Positions 1 through 18,100 of a stretch of DNA of 39,355 nucleotides are shown in pieces. Numbering within the stretch: position 1 is the first letter of the stretch; the number at the start of each line of letters is the position of its first letter. The stretch is from Scenedesmus sp. ARA3. Taxonomy: Eukaryota; Chlorophyta; Chlorophyceae; Sphaeropleales; Scenedesmaceae. The notes beneath the pieces were generated by a model that did not search any database, had not been told where the DNA came from, and saw only the letters and a program-made list of their open reading frames with translations. The DNA lies in contig RWJK01000293.1 of assembly GCA_004335835.1 (NCBI GenBank), positions 1-39,355 of the forward strand, read 5' to 3'. A program made the position numbers and the translations under genes.

Positions 1-2576
1 ACTTTCCGAGGACCATTGCCAATAAGCTTCCAAACCTGGAGATCATATCAAACTCACATTCTTATCCTTCGCTGAGCCTGGGTCAGGGATCACCGTGTGC
101 GTCACTTGCGCGCCACGCCGACAAGAAGCCTCATACGCTGCTCGAGAGGGCACGCAACAACGGCTGCCTCCGGCAATAGATCAGATCTTTAATTCAGACT
201 TTCTCCTTAAGCTGCTGGGCCGCATGTGGCTGCTAGCTTAACTGCGATCGAACTGTGTCCAAAGCTATATCGGGCTTACCCGAAGCTGTTACGGGCCATC
301 CCGGGGGGTCGGAATCATTCACACACCACCAAAGAGGCTGTGAGCACGAGCAGCCTATGAAGGGGGCAGGCTGGCAGGCCAACAGACGTAACANTGTCTG
401 TGACACAACCAATGCCTGACAGCCTTTCACACAGTGACACAAATTCACATGCTACAACGTACAGTACTGTAAATGCGTACTAGTCCGTACATGCTCTACA
501 GTGGAAAACATGTGCAGACAGCCGTCTTCTCGTTGCTGCGAATTGGCAATTGCCAATTGCAAGTTCAATTTCATTTGCCCAGCTGCTTGATGTGTGTACA
601 CGTACATGTGATGTGTCAGCAAGCCCTGTCGATGCAAGCGTGCATGCATATGGGTCCATGTCTGGACATGCCAGAGGCAGGCTGCCAAGCCAGCTAGAAC
701 AGTATACTCCATTCACCAATAACTTCCGGTCCACGTCAGCAAATCGCCCAAGACTATTACAAGTAGACAGCAGCACAACCCCTGCGCCCCCTCCCAAGAG
801 CTGGGATGCAGCACAGCCTGCGCCGGCGCTGAGGCAAAGCACCAGGGCAGATCTGGCAAAATACACAAAACAGATCCAGATAATAGCGGCAGCACCAGGC
901 GTTTATAGGCCTCGCGCTACCCCTGTAAGCCAGGGCAGCTGCCAGCTCACCGCTGCTCCACACAAGCAGTGGCAGCGGCAGCAGCAGCCACCACACCACT
1001 TGCAGCACTGCCACATGACAGCACCCAAGGCACTCCACTGCTTGAGCAGTTCCTGAGCTGCGGTCATCAGGCTGATGACAGCCTGCTGCGACGGGAGCCA
1101 ACAACTTGCTGTACAGCGAATGTATCTGCTGCTTTTGACAACTGTTTGAAACAGCTCAAAGTTGTTTCCATGCAGCAGCACGCAGATACGCAACAACTGC
1201 CCGCACAGCTGCACTATCAGACCTGACGGCAGTTCTAGCATGCTCCACACCCAGCACCCTAGCCATGGCAACCACAGCACAGGCGCTTTCCCGCTGCTGT
1301 TTTGCTGTCATGGCCAGCTGCACCGTGATGCCGATTCTTGCACACGGCGCCACATTATGCAGATGGGCATGCAGATGTGCAGGCACAGGCACCATACCGT
1401 GTACATATGTGTGTGCATGCCAGCGCTTTCAGCACACTCACGTGACAATCACATGTTGCTACACAGCCACCGGCCGACTGCTCAAACTGCAGTGACGTAC
1501 AGTTCAAGGCGGCACAATGCACAGTGCAGACTGGGCGCCCCAGCCAGCAATGCAATGCATGCGTGCCACATGTGCCTGTCGCTGCATCACAAACCAATGC
1601 AATCACAATGCTGCTCATAACGGACAAAGCCATCAGTTGCCGGTGCCAGCTAGTGTGGTAACACTACTGCAACCACACATGTTCGTTGCCAGGAGGCAAC
1701 ACGCCACTACAGCAGTGCGAGCGAGCTCATTTCTGCAAACTGCAGAGCAGCCCAGCCTGCCTCTGGCGATGCAACCCGACACAGCGGCACCAGTGCACTC
1801 ACAGCACAGTGCCCGCTGCTGATGATTGAGCAGCAGCTCTTGTTGATGAGCCGCCAGGCATGCCGCTGCCCACCAGCACCAGCAGCGCATCGGCCAACCG
1901 CCTAACGCCACACAACTGCCACGTGCCAGGCGCGCAGCGCAGCCGTTCTTCGCAAGTTGCAGTCCAACTCAGGCGCAGACATAAGGCCCAGCATAAGTCG
2001 TGCATCGCGTTCGTGCAGAGCACACAGTGCATTTCAACAGCTGCCAGAGAGATGAAACTTGCCCCAACCATACAGTCCCCGCCCTGCCGCCATCGAATCA
2101 CCGCTGCACATGCCTAGGCCTGCATGGGCAGGCACAGAAAGCAGCAGCAGCTCCCGCAGTACCTGTTGCTGTAATGACCATATCCGCGTACAAAGAAGCA
2201 CACAACCAACAAACGCTGCTTGAGGCCATCACGCAGACTAGGTGCAGCACAAAGAGATGTAGGCCTCCCTGCCCAGCCCCCATGCCACCTCCCTGCCCAC
2301 GCACACAACACAGCCCGCAGCATGTCCCCAGCCTGCCAGGTAGCCACAGCCGCTGTGAGGTGCCAGACAACACCCCCTCCACCCAACAGCAGTCACGGCA
2401 CGCTATCGTTTGCGGCAATTCCACTAACAGCCCCCGCCAGCCGGCAAGCAGCGCGCACACACACCAGCAACGCGGCTTGCCAGCCACAACATGCGTTCTC
2501 TGCATCAGGCAAGGGCTGCAACAGCACCATACCATTCACATGCATGACACCATTGATGCGCCACAGCACGCCAGCC
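1..2576. other. Region without recognisable gene
   Basis: No open frame here has a recognisable domain, and the longer ones are low-complexity and lack convincing splice partners. The right part probably holds the 3' untranslated region of the minus-strand kinase gene. No TGTAA (TTACA on the plus strand) was found close below its stop at 2577; the nearest one seen is at 757-761, which would imply a long 3' UTR. Position 394 is a single ambiguous base. A perfect 18-bp palindrome lies at 541-558. Confidence 0.6.
541..558. repeat. Perfect 18-bp palindrome
   Basis: AATTGGCAATTGCCAATT equals its own reverse complement. It is AT-richer than the surrounding DNA. It could be a chance palindrome, a protein-binding site or a small cruciform. 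No gene start is close enough to assign it a regulatory role. Confidence 0.8.
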
Positions 2577-8662
<6,086 letters not shown>

Positions 8663-9582
8663 GGAAGATGATGTAGCAGGCGTGTCAGTGCAAGCAAAGC
8701 ACCGACAGCAGGCTCACCTCCATCCCGGGGGTTCCCAAAGACACGTACCTGGTTGAATGTGTATGTGTATGTTGGTCCGCTGAAACAGTTTTACTACTTA
8801 TACAGCCCAGCTTGACAGCGGCAGTATACTCGGCAAAATGCTGGGCACGTTCTGCTGATGCCTGGCGAGCGGTCTGCTTGACACACTGATTGATCACTGC
8901 GCTTCAGGATAACGGTCTGGAAGCAGCGCGGTAGTGCCACTAAACGGTGAGGACTCCTACACGCATCACTTGTTGCAAGCGTGTAGCAGTGTTACAGGCG
9001 TGTTCGTGCCTGATAGGGCGTCGTATATGCGTCTTTCTGTTTTTCTATCGATACGTTCCCGCTCTGAGATAAGGGAGCGAGCTGTTGTTGAGAAAAGCCG
9101 TGGCAACCTCCTACCAGGTTATATACTGCGTGATTATGCAGCCCGGCCATGCAGGTGGGCCGGGGCTGCCAAAGGGACTGGAACCACAGCCTGACAGCAG
9201 CCAAGCCATGTATCACTACACGAACTGCAGCAGACTGCGGCTCCCTGCGACGCAGACACAGCTGCCTTCAGCGTTCCCACCCAGTGAGCTGGCGACATGA
9301 AGGACGTGCTGCAAACGTCCTGCACAACACATTGCTGCGGTAATTCCCATGATCCATGCCGCAAACATCATACACAGCCTGCCTGCTTGCAGACATGAAT
9401 TACATAGCTGTAGAGCAATTCCACGCTTGCAAACAAGCCTTGCGCTGACCAGTGCTTGCACTCATGAGTAACAAGCAAGCGTGGCAGGTGAAACGGCAGA
9501 CTACCAAGCATCCACCACACAAAGCAGCACACAGCATCGAGCAAGCTGCTTCGCCAGCTGCAGCTACAGATCCCTGCTGCTG
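8663..9582. other. Intergenic region between two minus-strand genes
   Basis: It holds the 3' UTR of the CCHC-WW gene (TGTAA signal at 9400-9404) and the promoter and 5' UTR of the kinase gene. An open minus-strand stretch up to 8897 can splice through AG|GTACGT near 8746 into the kinase frame, but it has no in-frame ATG, so it is better read as possible leader sequence. No other gene is seen. Confidence 0.55.
9400..9404 (-). terminator. TGTAA poly(A) signal of the CCHC-WW gene
   Basis: The minus strand reads TGTAA 179 nt downstream of the stop codon at 9583. TGTAA is the usual poly(A) signal of chlorophyte nuclear genes. The cleavage site was not determined. Confidence 0.6.
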
Positions 9583-11177
9583 TCAGACGGTGGGCCGGTC
9601 CCACTGCGTCTTCTGTGTCGCCTTGTGCCAGTAGTACGGCTTGCCGTTGGGGTCATACGCCACAGCCCAGCCATCAGGCAGCCCCTCCTCAGGCCGCCCT
9701 GCACACAAACAAAAGAAGGAATTCATGCAGGCGTACAGAACAAGACACAAGCACAGTACACTTGAATTCGGCATCCGCAACAGATGGCCAGGCCAACATC
9801 TGCTGTTCTCTGCCAGATGCCCGTTGAGTGCAGTTGCCATTTGGAGAGGTTTCTCAATACTGAAAACATGTCGTAAAAGCATGCCTACTGAGAATTTATC
9901 ACAAGAGCATCTAGCTGCCACATGTTCCATAAGGTCTATTTGGCCGCTCTGCAAGGGCAAGCACGGCTGGACAGCAGCAAGCACTGATGCAACCGCCAGC
10001 GGCACATGCAGTACAACACTTGAAGGTGGAGAGCCAGGCGGGTGATGTGCTTGCATGGCAGGTCAGTCGTACACCCACCTGCTGCTGCTGCTGGCTGCTG
10101 CGCTGGTTGTGCTGCCACCTGTGTGGCATGCTGCGACGCCTCTGCTGCGCGCTTGACCTCGTCCCAGCTGATGCCCTGCTGCGCAGCAAGGCTCTGCAGC
10201 AGCAACATGCAGCAGCACGCGCACACACAAAAGAGTGCGGTGAGCAGCAGCACCATCAGTAAGTGCACTCCCAGCGAGCACAGCTTGGTTCAACTCCGGT
10301 GACAACGCAGCAGTGTAGGCACCAGCACACGCGCGGCACAAACAGGGCCAGGCGTGGCCACCCACCGATGCTCTTAGCACTGCAGTGCAGCTTCCCCTCC
10401 AACATCTGCCACACTACGTGCTGCACCACCTGCTTGCTATCCACTGCGCCGTGCTTCATCACAACCAGCCCCTACCTTCGCGTACTGCTCTGCTGCCTTG
10501 CGCACGGCATCTTCGTCGCAGGTGCGCAGCCGCCGCCGCTCGCGCAGGTCCGACTCGTACACCGGCGGCCGCAGCACGAAGGCGTTCTCGCCGTAAATGC
10601 CCTTCCAGTTGACGGTGCCGTTGGGGCATTCAACGGCCTGGTGCCCTACCTGCAGGGGTGCATGGCGGCACGGTGTGCAGGTGTGGGTGCAGGCAGCAGT
10701 GTGTATGCCTGGAAGTGGCATGGGTGCGTAGGTGGGCGAGGAATGAGCTGCCAACATGCAACACACGGACGCTAGGCGATTGTTGCAGCTTCACCCATCG
10801 GCAGGCCTGTGTGTTGAAGCAGGCGATACAGCCATGGGCGCTGTACTCAGGGAGTCGCAGCACACTTGTGACACAGGTGGCATTTGCTGTTGCACAGGTC
10901 TCTGCCATATGCAGATACCACAACAGCCTTGCAGCTTGCTTGACAAGCACATGAATACTGTGCGCTGAACTGACAATCCAATATGTACGGCAATGGCTAC
11001 ACTCTACCCCGCTCGCTGCAAGCATACTGAAGTTCATGGTGGGGTCCAAATGGTGCAAGTACTATTCCTGCTGCTTTGTGAGGCAGCGCCGGCGTTTTGT
11101 TGCCTCACCTGTCCGCACAGGTTGCAGCCCCTGGGATCCCACGAGGGGTCCCTGCGCAGCTTGTGGTGCATCTCCAT
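9583..11177 (-). CDS. CCHC zinc-knuckle and WW-domain protein, probably RNA metabolism
   Basis: Four exons: 9583-9698, 10079-10193, 10476-10649 and 11109-11177, with GT-AG introns in phases 0, 0 and 1, encoding 157 residues. The ATG at 11175-11177 sits in the context ACCATGG. A zinc knuckle C-X2-C-X4-H-X4-C occupies residues 18-31 and is split by intron 1. A conserved-looking block follows (NGTVNWKGIYGENAF, then a basic RERRR stretch). A Gln/Ala linker leads to a C-terminal WW domain with Trp130, YYW 141-143, Trp152 and Pro155. Zinc knuckles bind single-stranded RNA and WW domains bind proline-rich partners such as splicing factors, so an RNA-processing adaptor is inferred. I recall similar CCHC-WW proteins in plants but cannot name the family. 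An acceptor-like CAG lies 6 nt before the ATG, so a 5' UTR intron or one more upstream exon is possible. Confidence 0.84.
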
Positions 11178-12140
11178 GGTGCCCTGCAGCAACAACACAG
11201 GTGGCGGCAGCAGCAGCAGCAGCAGCAGGATCGTCCAGCAGCAGCGATTTAGCGTGTGCACAATGGTGATGTGAGCAGCAGCCGCAGACACCTTTCAGAC
11301 ACTTGAGAGCAGAAGGGAACGGCAGTGCATATATCAGGTCCAGCAGACAGCGACAGCAGTGCGCTCAAGCACCCATGCCGCTGATGCCTGCTGGCTACGT
11401 GACTTCACACCCTGCCAAGCTGCTCCCGGCTCTAATGCTCTTGCACAAACTGCCAGCTGAAGTTCCATTACTAACCTAAGCTGCCTGTGGCCGATCAGGC
11501 CAGGAGCACCAGGAGTGGAGGCTGAGGAGCAGCAGCACTGGCAAGCACCACAGCCCTCAGTGCAGCAGGTCCCTGTCGCCTCGACAGAACTGTTCGTTCA
11601 CCGAGGATACGTTTACGTTGCGTGGTTTATGATGATCCGAGCCAAGGAGACTGGAAGCAGCTCTTGGCTTTCAATTGAGCTGTCACTCGTAAACTGCCCA
11701 CAGGCCCATGCACATGGAAATTAAGTGCAAACGAACACCAAAGGCGAATGCGTGCTAGAGCCTGAGAGCACCCTCATCTGAAACCCTGCTCCGCAATGCC
11801 TGACCTGTTTTTTGGTTTTACCACCAGTTCGCCCCTCCTTTGCTGGATGTGTGGTGATCTCACGTATTATTTGTTGTATCTGAGTTGAATCAGCGCGTTG
11901 AATCTGCTACAAGCGCATACGCATTCAGTTGCAGTGGCCCTGCAGGAGTTGATGTGATCCTATACCAAGCAGCAGAACATAGCGCACTCAGAACACCTTG
12001 AGCACGGACGTCAATAATTGACTCACGTGAAGCAGCATTGCGCTTGCAGCTGCAGCAGGAGGCGTCGCTGCAGGCAGGGCAGTTGGCACGCATGAGGCCA
12101 TGAGCAAACAGACAGCACACCACTGAACAGCAGCAGCAGC
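11178..12140. other. Divergent intergenic region (shared upstream region)
   Basis: 963 bp separate the ATG of the minus-strand CCHC-WW gene from the ATG of the plus-strand GRV2/RME-8 gene. It must hold both promoters and 5' UTRs. A (CAG)n run lies at about 11211-11228, just upstream of the CCHC-WW start. The middle part (about 11590-11890) is less repetitive and more AT-rich. No TATA box could be assigned with confidence, and no coding sequence is seen. Confidence 0.6.
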
Positions 12141-15100
12141 ATGGACTTGCTGCGCCGCAAAGTGCGGCCGGAGCTGAAGCCCCCAGACACGCTCAGCCGC
12201 TACGTTGTGACCAAGCATGCGTGGTACAAGCATTACAAGCGCATTTTCTTGGTTACGCCAACTGCCATCCACACCCAGAACCCAGAGCGCACGCTGGTGC
12301 TCACAAACTCGTACACGTTTGCTGGGGACTCAGACATCGAGTCTGTGAGCCTGGGGACAGATGAGTTTGAATTTGTCATCAGCGCTCGGCAGGACAAAAA
12401 GGTGAGCAGCAGCCAAGCAGCTCTGGCTTGCGTCTGCGGTGCCAGTGCCAGCATTCAACTGAAGCAGTACCAGGCAACGCGCAATGCCGGTTCTACAGCC
12501 TGGATAACATTGTTCCCCGCAGCAATAAGAACAAACTGCACATGTCACACCGTTGTGTTGCCTGCTGGCTTCTCGCAAGCACATCATGCACCTCAGCTGC
12601 CTGGTCCAAGGCCTGTGCCGCGGTGACCATGTACCTGCTGCACTGCGCTGTGCTGCACTGCCCCTTTCCGTGCTGCAGGGCAAGTTCAAGCCCCTCAAGT
12701 TCACCTGCAAGCATCGGCAGCTGCTGCTGACAGACCTGTTCCAGTGCATGGCGGCAGCCTCAGCCATGGGCAGGTGCCTGGTGGCAGCCAAAGTGCTGGG
12801 GTGAGCAGCAGCAGGCAGCGCAGCTCAGTGCAGTACACCAACAGAACTAGAGGCCACGCCAAAACACACCATTATACCCAGTAGTATGTATCTGCAGCAT
12901 GCTGGTTGAGCTGTAAGCTGGGCAGCTGCAATTGTATCAAGCAGGTGGCTAGTGCTACCAAGCCCGTGCACAACACACCACTTTGTTACACCTCCGCAGT
13001 GCAAGTCCTGCAGCTACAGCCAGCTGTCAACCGCGTACGGTATGCATTTCTGGGCTGCATCACAATGCTCATGCTGCTCCGCTGCTGCCTTGTGCTTGCC
13101 TGCAGGCCCTCTCACGAGTTCCCTGCAGCCAAGTGGTCGCGCAGCAGTAGCGGCTGGGTGCCGGTGATGCTGCGGGTGACAGCCTTTGGCCTTGAAGCAC
13201 TGGACCCACAGTCAAAGGCAGTGCGCTGGCGCTGCGATTACCAGCGCATGTCATCGCCAGGAGTCATGCTGCTGTCACCGTACCAGCCAGCTGCAGGAGC
13301 AGCAGCACCCACAGTAGCAGCAACAGCAGCAGCAGCAGCAGCAAAGCCGGCAGTTGTTGCGCCGCAGGATGGTGTGTTTGCAGTGATGGCTCGCACGGGC
13401 CGCAGCAGCCCTCGCGTGTTTGCGTTGCGCAACAGGGATGCTATGCTGGGGCAGCTGCAGCAGGCGGCGCGCCAGAAGATGGCGATGAGTATCAACAGTG
13501 AGTGCTGTGCGCACGTGTATGGCAACAGCAGGGTTTTCAGCTAGCTGTGCAGCAGCAGCAGCCAGACCTTCATGCATTGTGCGCTGCAGCGAGTCAATTT
13601 CAGCGGTAAATTGCTGCAAGCTGCGCGAGCTTGACACATGTGCAGCAGCGGTTCAGCCGCAGGTTTCGCTTCACCTTCCCACAGAGCTAGGGCCAGCACT
13701 ATGCTTGCACGCACATCTCCGCTATCTCTGCTTCACACATTCCTCTGTCATATCAGAGGCTGATTAACAGTTGTGTCTCTGCCGGCATCCAAAATCTGGA
13801 CTCGCGCCCTGGTGTGCAGTTGACAACAGCGGGCGCAGCAGCCTGCAGGAGCTGCTGGATGCAGTGATGCTTGCTGAGCGGGCCAGCAGCAGTGGCCCTG
13901 GCGAGCTGCCGCTGGGCCAGTGGGAGGTTGAAGCGCTGCGAGGCCGTGCTGACCTGCTGCCGCCGCAGCTGCTGCAGGCCAGCCCGGCACAGTCAGCACG
14001 CAAGCTGAGCGTGGAGGCGCTTGCAGGCATGACAGACGTGCTGGTGATGTCAGGTGAGCGAAGCTTGTCTGTCAGAGAAGAAGCAAGGGTTGTACTGTGC
14101 ACAGGCAATTGCGTTGCAACGAAAATTCGAACGAGTTTGGCTTGTCGGCCAGGATCTGCCTAGATGTCAGCAGCAGTACGATTTCGGCGGTGAGTGACCG
14201 CAGTGCGCGAAAAAGATACCGCGGCGCCTGCTACATTTTACTGTGTAGTTGGGACGTTAGATGTTGCGACGATTCCACCAGGGATCGAACCTGGAATCTC
14301 CGGTTCCGTAGACCGGCGCCTTATCCATTTGGCCATGGAACCTGAGCTGTGCTGATGTCAGGCAGAAGTGAGAGGCAGCTTCTCAAGCGTTCTGGTGCGT
14401 TTTCAGACAGCAGCAAGGGCGCATTTTGCAGATTTGGGGTTTTTGTTGCAGCCCTCAGCAAGAGCTTGCCGCTGCAGCAGCAGCCGGCGGCAGGGCCTGC
14501 TCTCTCCAGCGGTGCTGCCTCCTGTTGCAAGTGCGGCACTGGTACTCCGTTCAGCTGACAGTGCACCATGTCATGACGCAACAATTAAATCTCGTCGAAA
14601 TCATCACTGATGTATATATGTCACTGGATGACCGCAGGCGCCAACACCGTGTCACGGCGGCTGGTGGTGACGCCCACCAGCGTCATCACGCGCAGGGCTG
14701 ACAGCCATGACGTGGTGGCGCGCCGGCCGCTCAGCGCCATCGCAGCCCTTGTCAGGTGACGCTGCGGTGCTGCCTGCTCTGATTGGCCTAATCCATTGCT
14801 GTTGTTGTTGTGGTCAGCTGTGCATTCTAAGTCCCATCTCGCTCGCTGGCTTGGCCGATGATGTGTTCTTTCGCACGCTGCCTTTGGCTCTGGCATAGAC
14901 GCAGCGTGCATGCACGGTGCGGCCAGCAGAGTTGCTCTTGTCATGTGCAGAGGCGTTATGTTTCCCAACACATTAACACAGCTGCGGCTTCACCCCTTTT
15001 TCGCCATGCTGCCAGGTTTGCTGATGACCCCAAGCTGCTGGCAGTGGAGTGGGAGGATGGCGTGCCTCCGAGCCAGTTTGTCACTCCTGCAAGGGATGCA

Positions 15101-18100
15101 GTGCTGGCTGCGCTGCTGGGGGCCGCGCAGGCAGCTGCTGGCAGGCCCATTGCAGTCATGCCTGGTGAGGCTGCACGCCTGCTTGCACAATGTATTCCGC
15201 GGTTGATGTGAAGTTGAGTTTGGTTCTGCTGCTGGCGGCTGCAACTGCACCGGCTAGAGATGCTGCATGTGGCACACAAAACATCGCCACAATACCACTG
15301 TGCAGGACACCCTGTAACACCCTCAGGCTCACACCTGATATAAGCATCTTCCTGCGATGCTGCGCTGCCAGGCTTCACCTACCCTGGTGACGTCATCATC
15401 ACCGATCACAAGCACGCCAGCTGCTCGTGCACACCATCATTTGTGTTGTGTCGCTGCTGGCATGCTGCAAGTGGCACAGGAAACATCGCCATAACTTACC
15501 AGACCTGTGCACGACCTCCTGTACGACTCACAAACTCACAGCTTAAACCACCATCCGCCTCACTACCAATGCGCTGCCAGGCTTCACCTGCCCTGGTGAC
15601 GTCATCATCACCGACCACAAGCACGCCAGCCACGCGCCAGCCACGGAGCCCGAGCCTGAGCTGGCGCGCATGTACCTGGCAGAGCTCAACAGCAGGGGCC
15701 GCGAGGTGGCGCCGGCGCTCAGCGGCAGCAGCATGATGTTCTATCAGGTGGGTTTGGGTGTTGGCACCGCAGCTGGCCAGAACTGTGTTGTGTGCGTATG
15801 TGGGTGCGTGAAAAGTATGAAGGGTAACTGTCTGCTTGTTGCTGCTGTAGGTCTGTGCGTAAGGTGTTGGTTTGTGTCTGGCGCAAAGCATGACTGCGGC
15901 TGTGCCTGCAAGTGCCGTATGTATCACAGATGACAGGGTGCTGTGCATGGCCACACTGATGGTGCTGTACATTTCGCAGCGCATAAAAAACACAAATGTC
16001 ACTATGTGCTGTGTTCTGCTTGTTTGCTTGTTGCTGCAGAGCCACATCAGCTTCAGCTCTTCCCCACGCAGCAGTAGAGGCAACATAGACGGCACGCCAG
16101 CAACAGCAGCAGCAGCACTTGCGAGCAGCCCTTCCAGCAGCAGCAGCAGCCTTGGCAGCAATGCTACATCACAGCCGCCGGCTGGCTCAATGGCAGCGGC
16201 AGCAGCAGCAGCAGCCAAGCTCGCAAACAGCTTCCAGAGCAGCAGCAGCAGCAGCCACGCAAAACATGCGGCAGCAGGCGGCGGCGAGCAGCTGACCCCG
16301 CAGGATGCAGCAAACCTCATGCTGGAGTGTGTGTATGAGTTCAATGCATGTGTGCCGTATGCTGGGGTGTCACTGGTGGCTGGTGAGGGGTGTGAGCTTG
16401 ATCCGCAGGCCATTGCTGCTGTGCTGGCGCTGCTGCCAGAGGAGCTGCAGCCGGGGCTGCCGGCGCCAGTGCTGGCACCAGATGACGTCAAGCAGGTGCG
16501 CTGCTGACACATGTCAGCTGTGCAAGCCTGCAATGCTTACAACGCATGGAAACTGCTGACTTGAACCATCCTAACATAGCATGCATATGACCACCATCAG
16601 CTTGCAGAGTCTGTCGAGTGGAAGTAAAGCGAGCATGTGACTGGCTGGCCATATTGCGGTGTCAACCGAGTGCTTACTAACCCTGCCTGCTGCGGCCGTT
16701 GCCTCTGCCGCCCTGTATGTGCACAGGCCGTAGCCGTGCTGCACTGCCTGCAGCGCCTGGCCAGTAACCCCCACATGGCTGAGCAGGTCATGGCAGCGCC
16801 CGCTGCGCTGGCGCGCGTGTGGGCGTGCTTAGCATGCGGCAGCGACCATGTGGTGGCTGAGGCGGGCCGGCTGCTGGTGCGGCTGATGGCGCCAGCGCCT
16901 GCGCGGCATGGCGCGCCACCCTGGAGGCTGCTGAGAGGTGCGGCTGCTGCTGCTGACGTACATATTTGGCTGTGATGCTGACAGCAAAACAGTTTGCTGT
17001 GTTGTGTGTGTGAGGATGTTTGTGATGTGCCTGTTGGGTGCTGGGTGTGCTGCTTTGAGGACGTCGATCACATCTTTATGTATGTGTGTGCATGTTGGTG
17101 AAGAGACAGCTACAGCAGCGCGGCGCGAGTCCGTCGTATCTACAGCTGCGCACACTTTGCTGAACCTGCACTGCTGAAAGCCGTCATTTTGCTATTGACG
17201 CACAGCTTGTTACATATGTGTATGCCCTGCAGCTGCTGCGCCGCTGGGCTCGGAGGACATCTTCCTGACCAACAGCCGCGAGGACAATGCCACGGCACGC
17301 ACCGCCAAGCAGCTGGCGCTGCCGCCCAGCCTTGCAGCGGAGCGGCTGGCAGTGCTGCTGCAGCCGCTGGCAGGCGAGAATGTGTCAGCCCTCACCAGCA
17401 TGGCCCTGCTGGAGGTGGTGGCAGCAATTGCAGTCGGTGAGTGTTATTATTGTTGTTATGTTGCATGCTGAGTCAGCCTAAGTGACATGTTTTGTTGTGG
17501 TCATTTGCTGATTTTCAATGCTCTGTCACAGTTGCAAGTGTGGATAGTGCAGTCTTCTTCACATTGCCTCTGGGACAGCACCCCTGTGTGCAAGCAAGTG
17601 CAGGCATGCATTGTGCCAACCCAACAGATACGACCCTGCTCAGCAGCCTGCTGTCAACAAACCTGCCAACCCTGCGCTGTGCAACACACCAACACTGCCG
17701 CTTAAGCACAAGCTTGTGCTGCTGATGCATGCAGACCCAGGGGCGCGCACCACAGACACTTCCCTGCAGGACGCCTGCCTGCGTGCAGCAGCAGCGCTGG
17801 GCCGGCCCCTCTTTGGGCTGTTTGCACACCCTGCGGCACGCGTGGCGGATGGCGCGGCAGTGCTGATGCGCGCCATTGCAGAGTGCGGCGCTGCTGCTGC
17901 TGCGCCCATGCGCGATGCGGCACTGCGGGAAGGTGCACTGCTGCACCACCTGCAGCTGGCGCTGTTTGCAGCAGGTGAGCGGCTGCTGTTCTTGTACTTT
18001 TTCTTAGTGTCACCTGTGTGGTTTCTGACATTCCCATGTGAGCTTTGCTTGTGCATTGACGAAATGGGCAGAGTTCCAACCGCTGCTCACCCGCTCACAA

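Noticed and set aside
13498..13819. Possible extension of exon 3 through the following intron
   Set aside because: The frame meets a stop at 13542-13544, and joining 13497 to 13820 restores the conserved frame.
15371..15560. Upstream copy of exon 7 as an alternative exon
   Set aside because: The acceptor is kept, but no usable donor in frame follows and the sequence diverges after about 50 nt.
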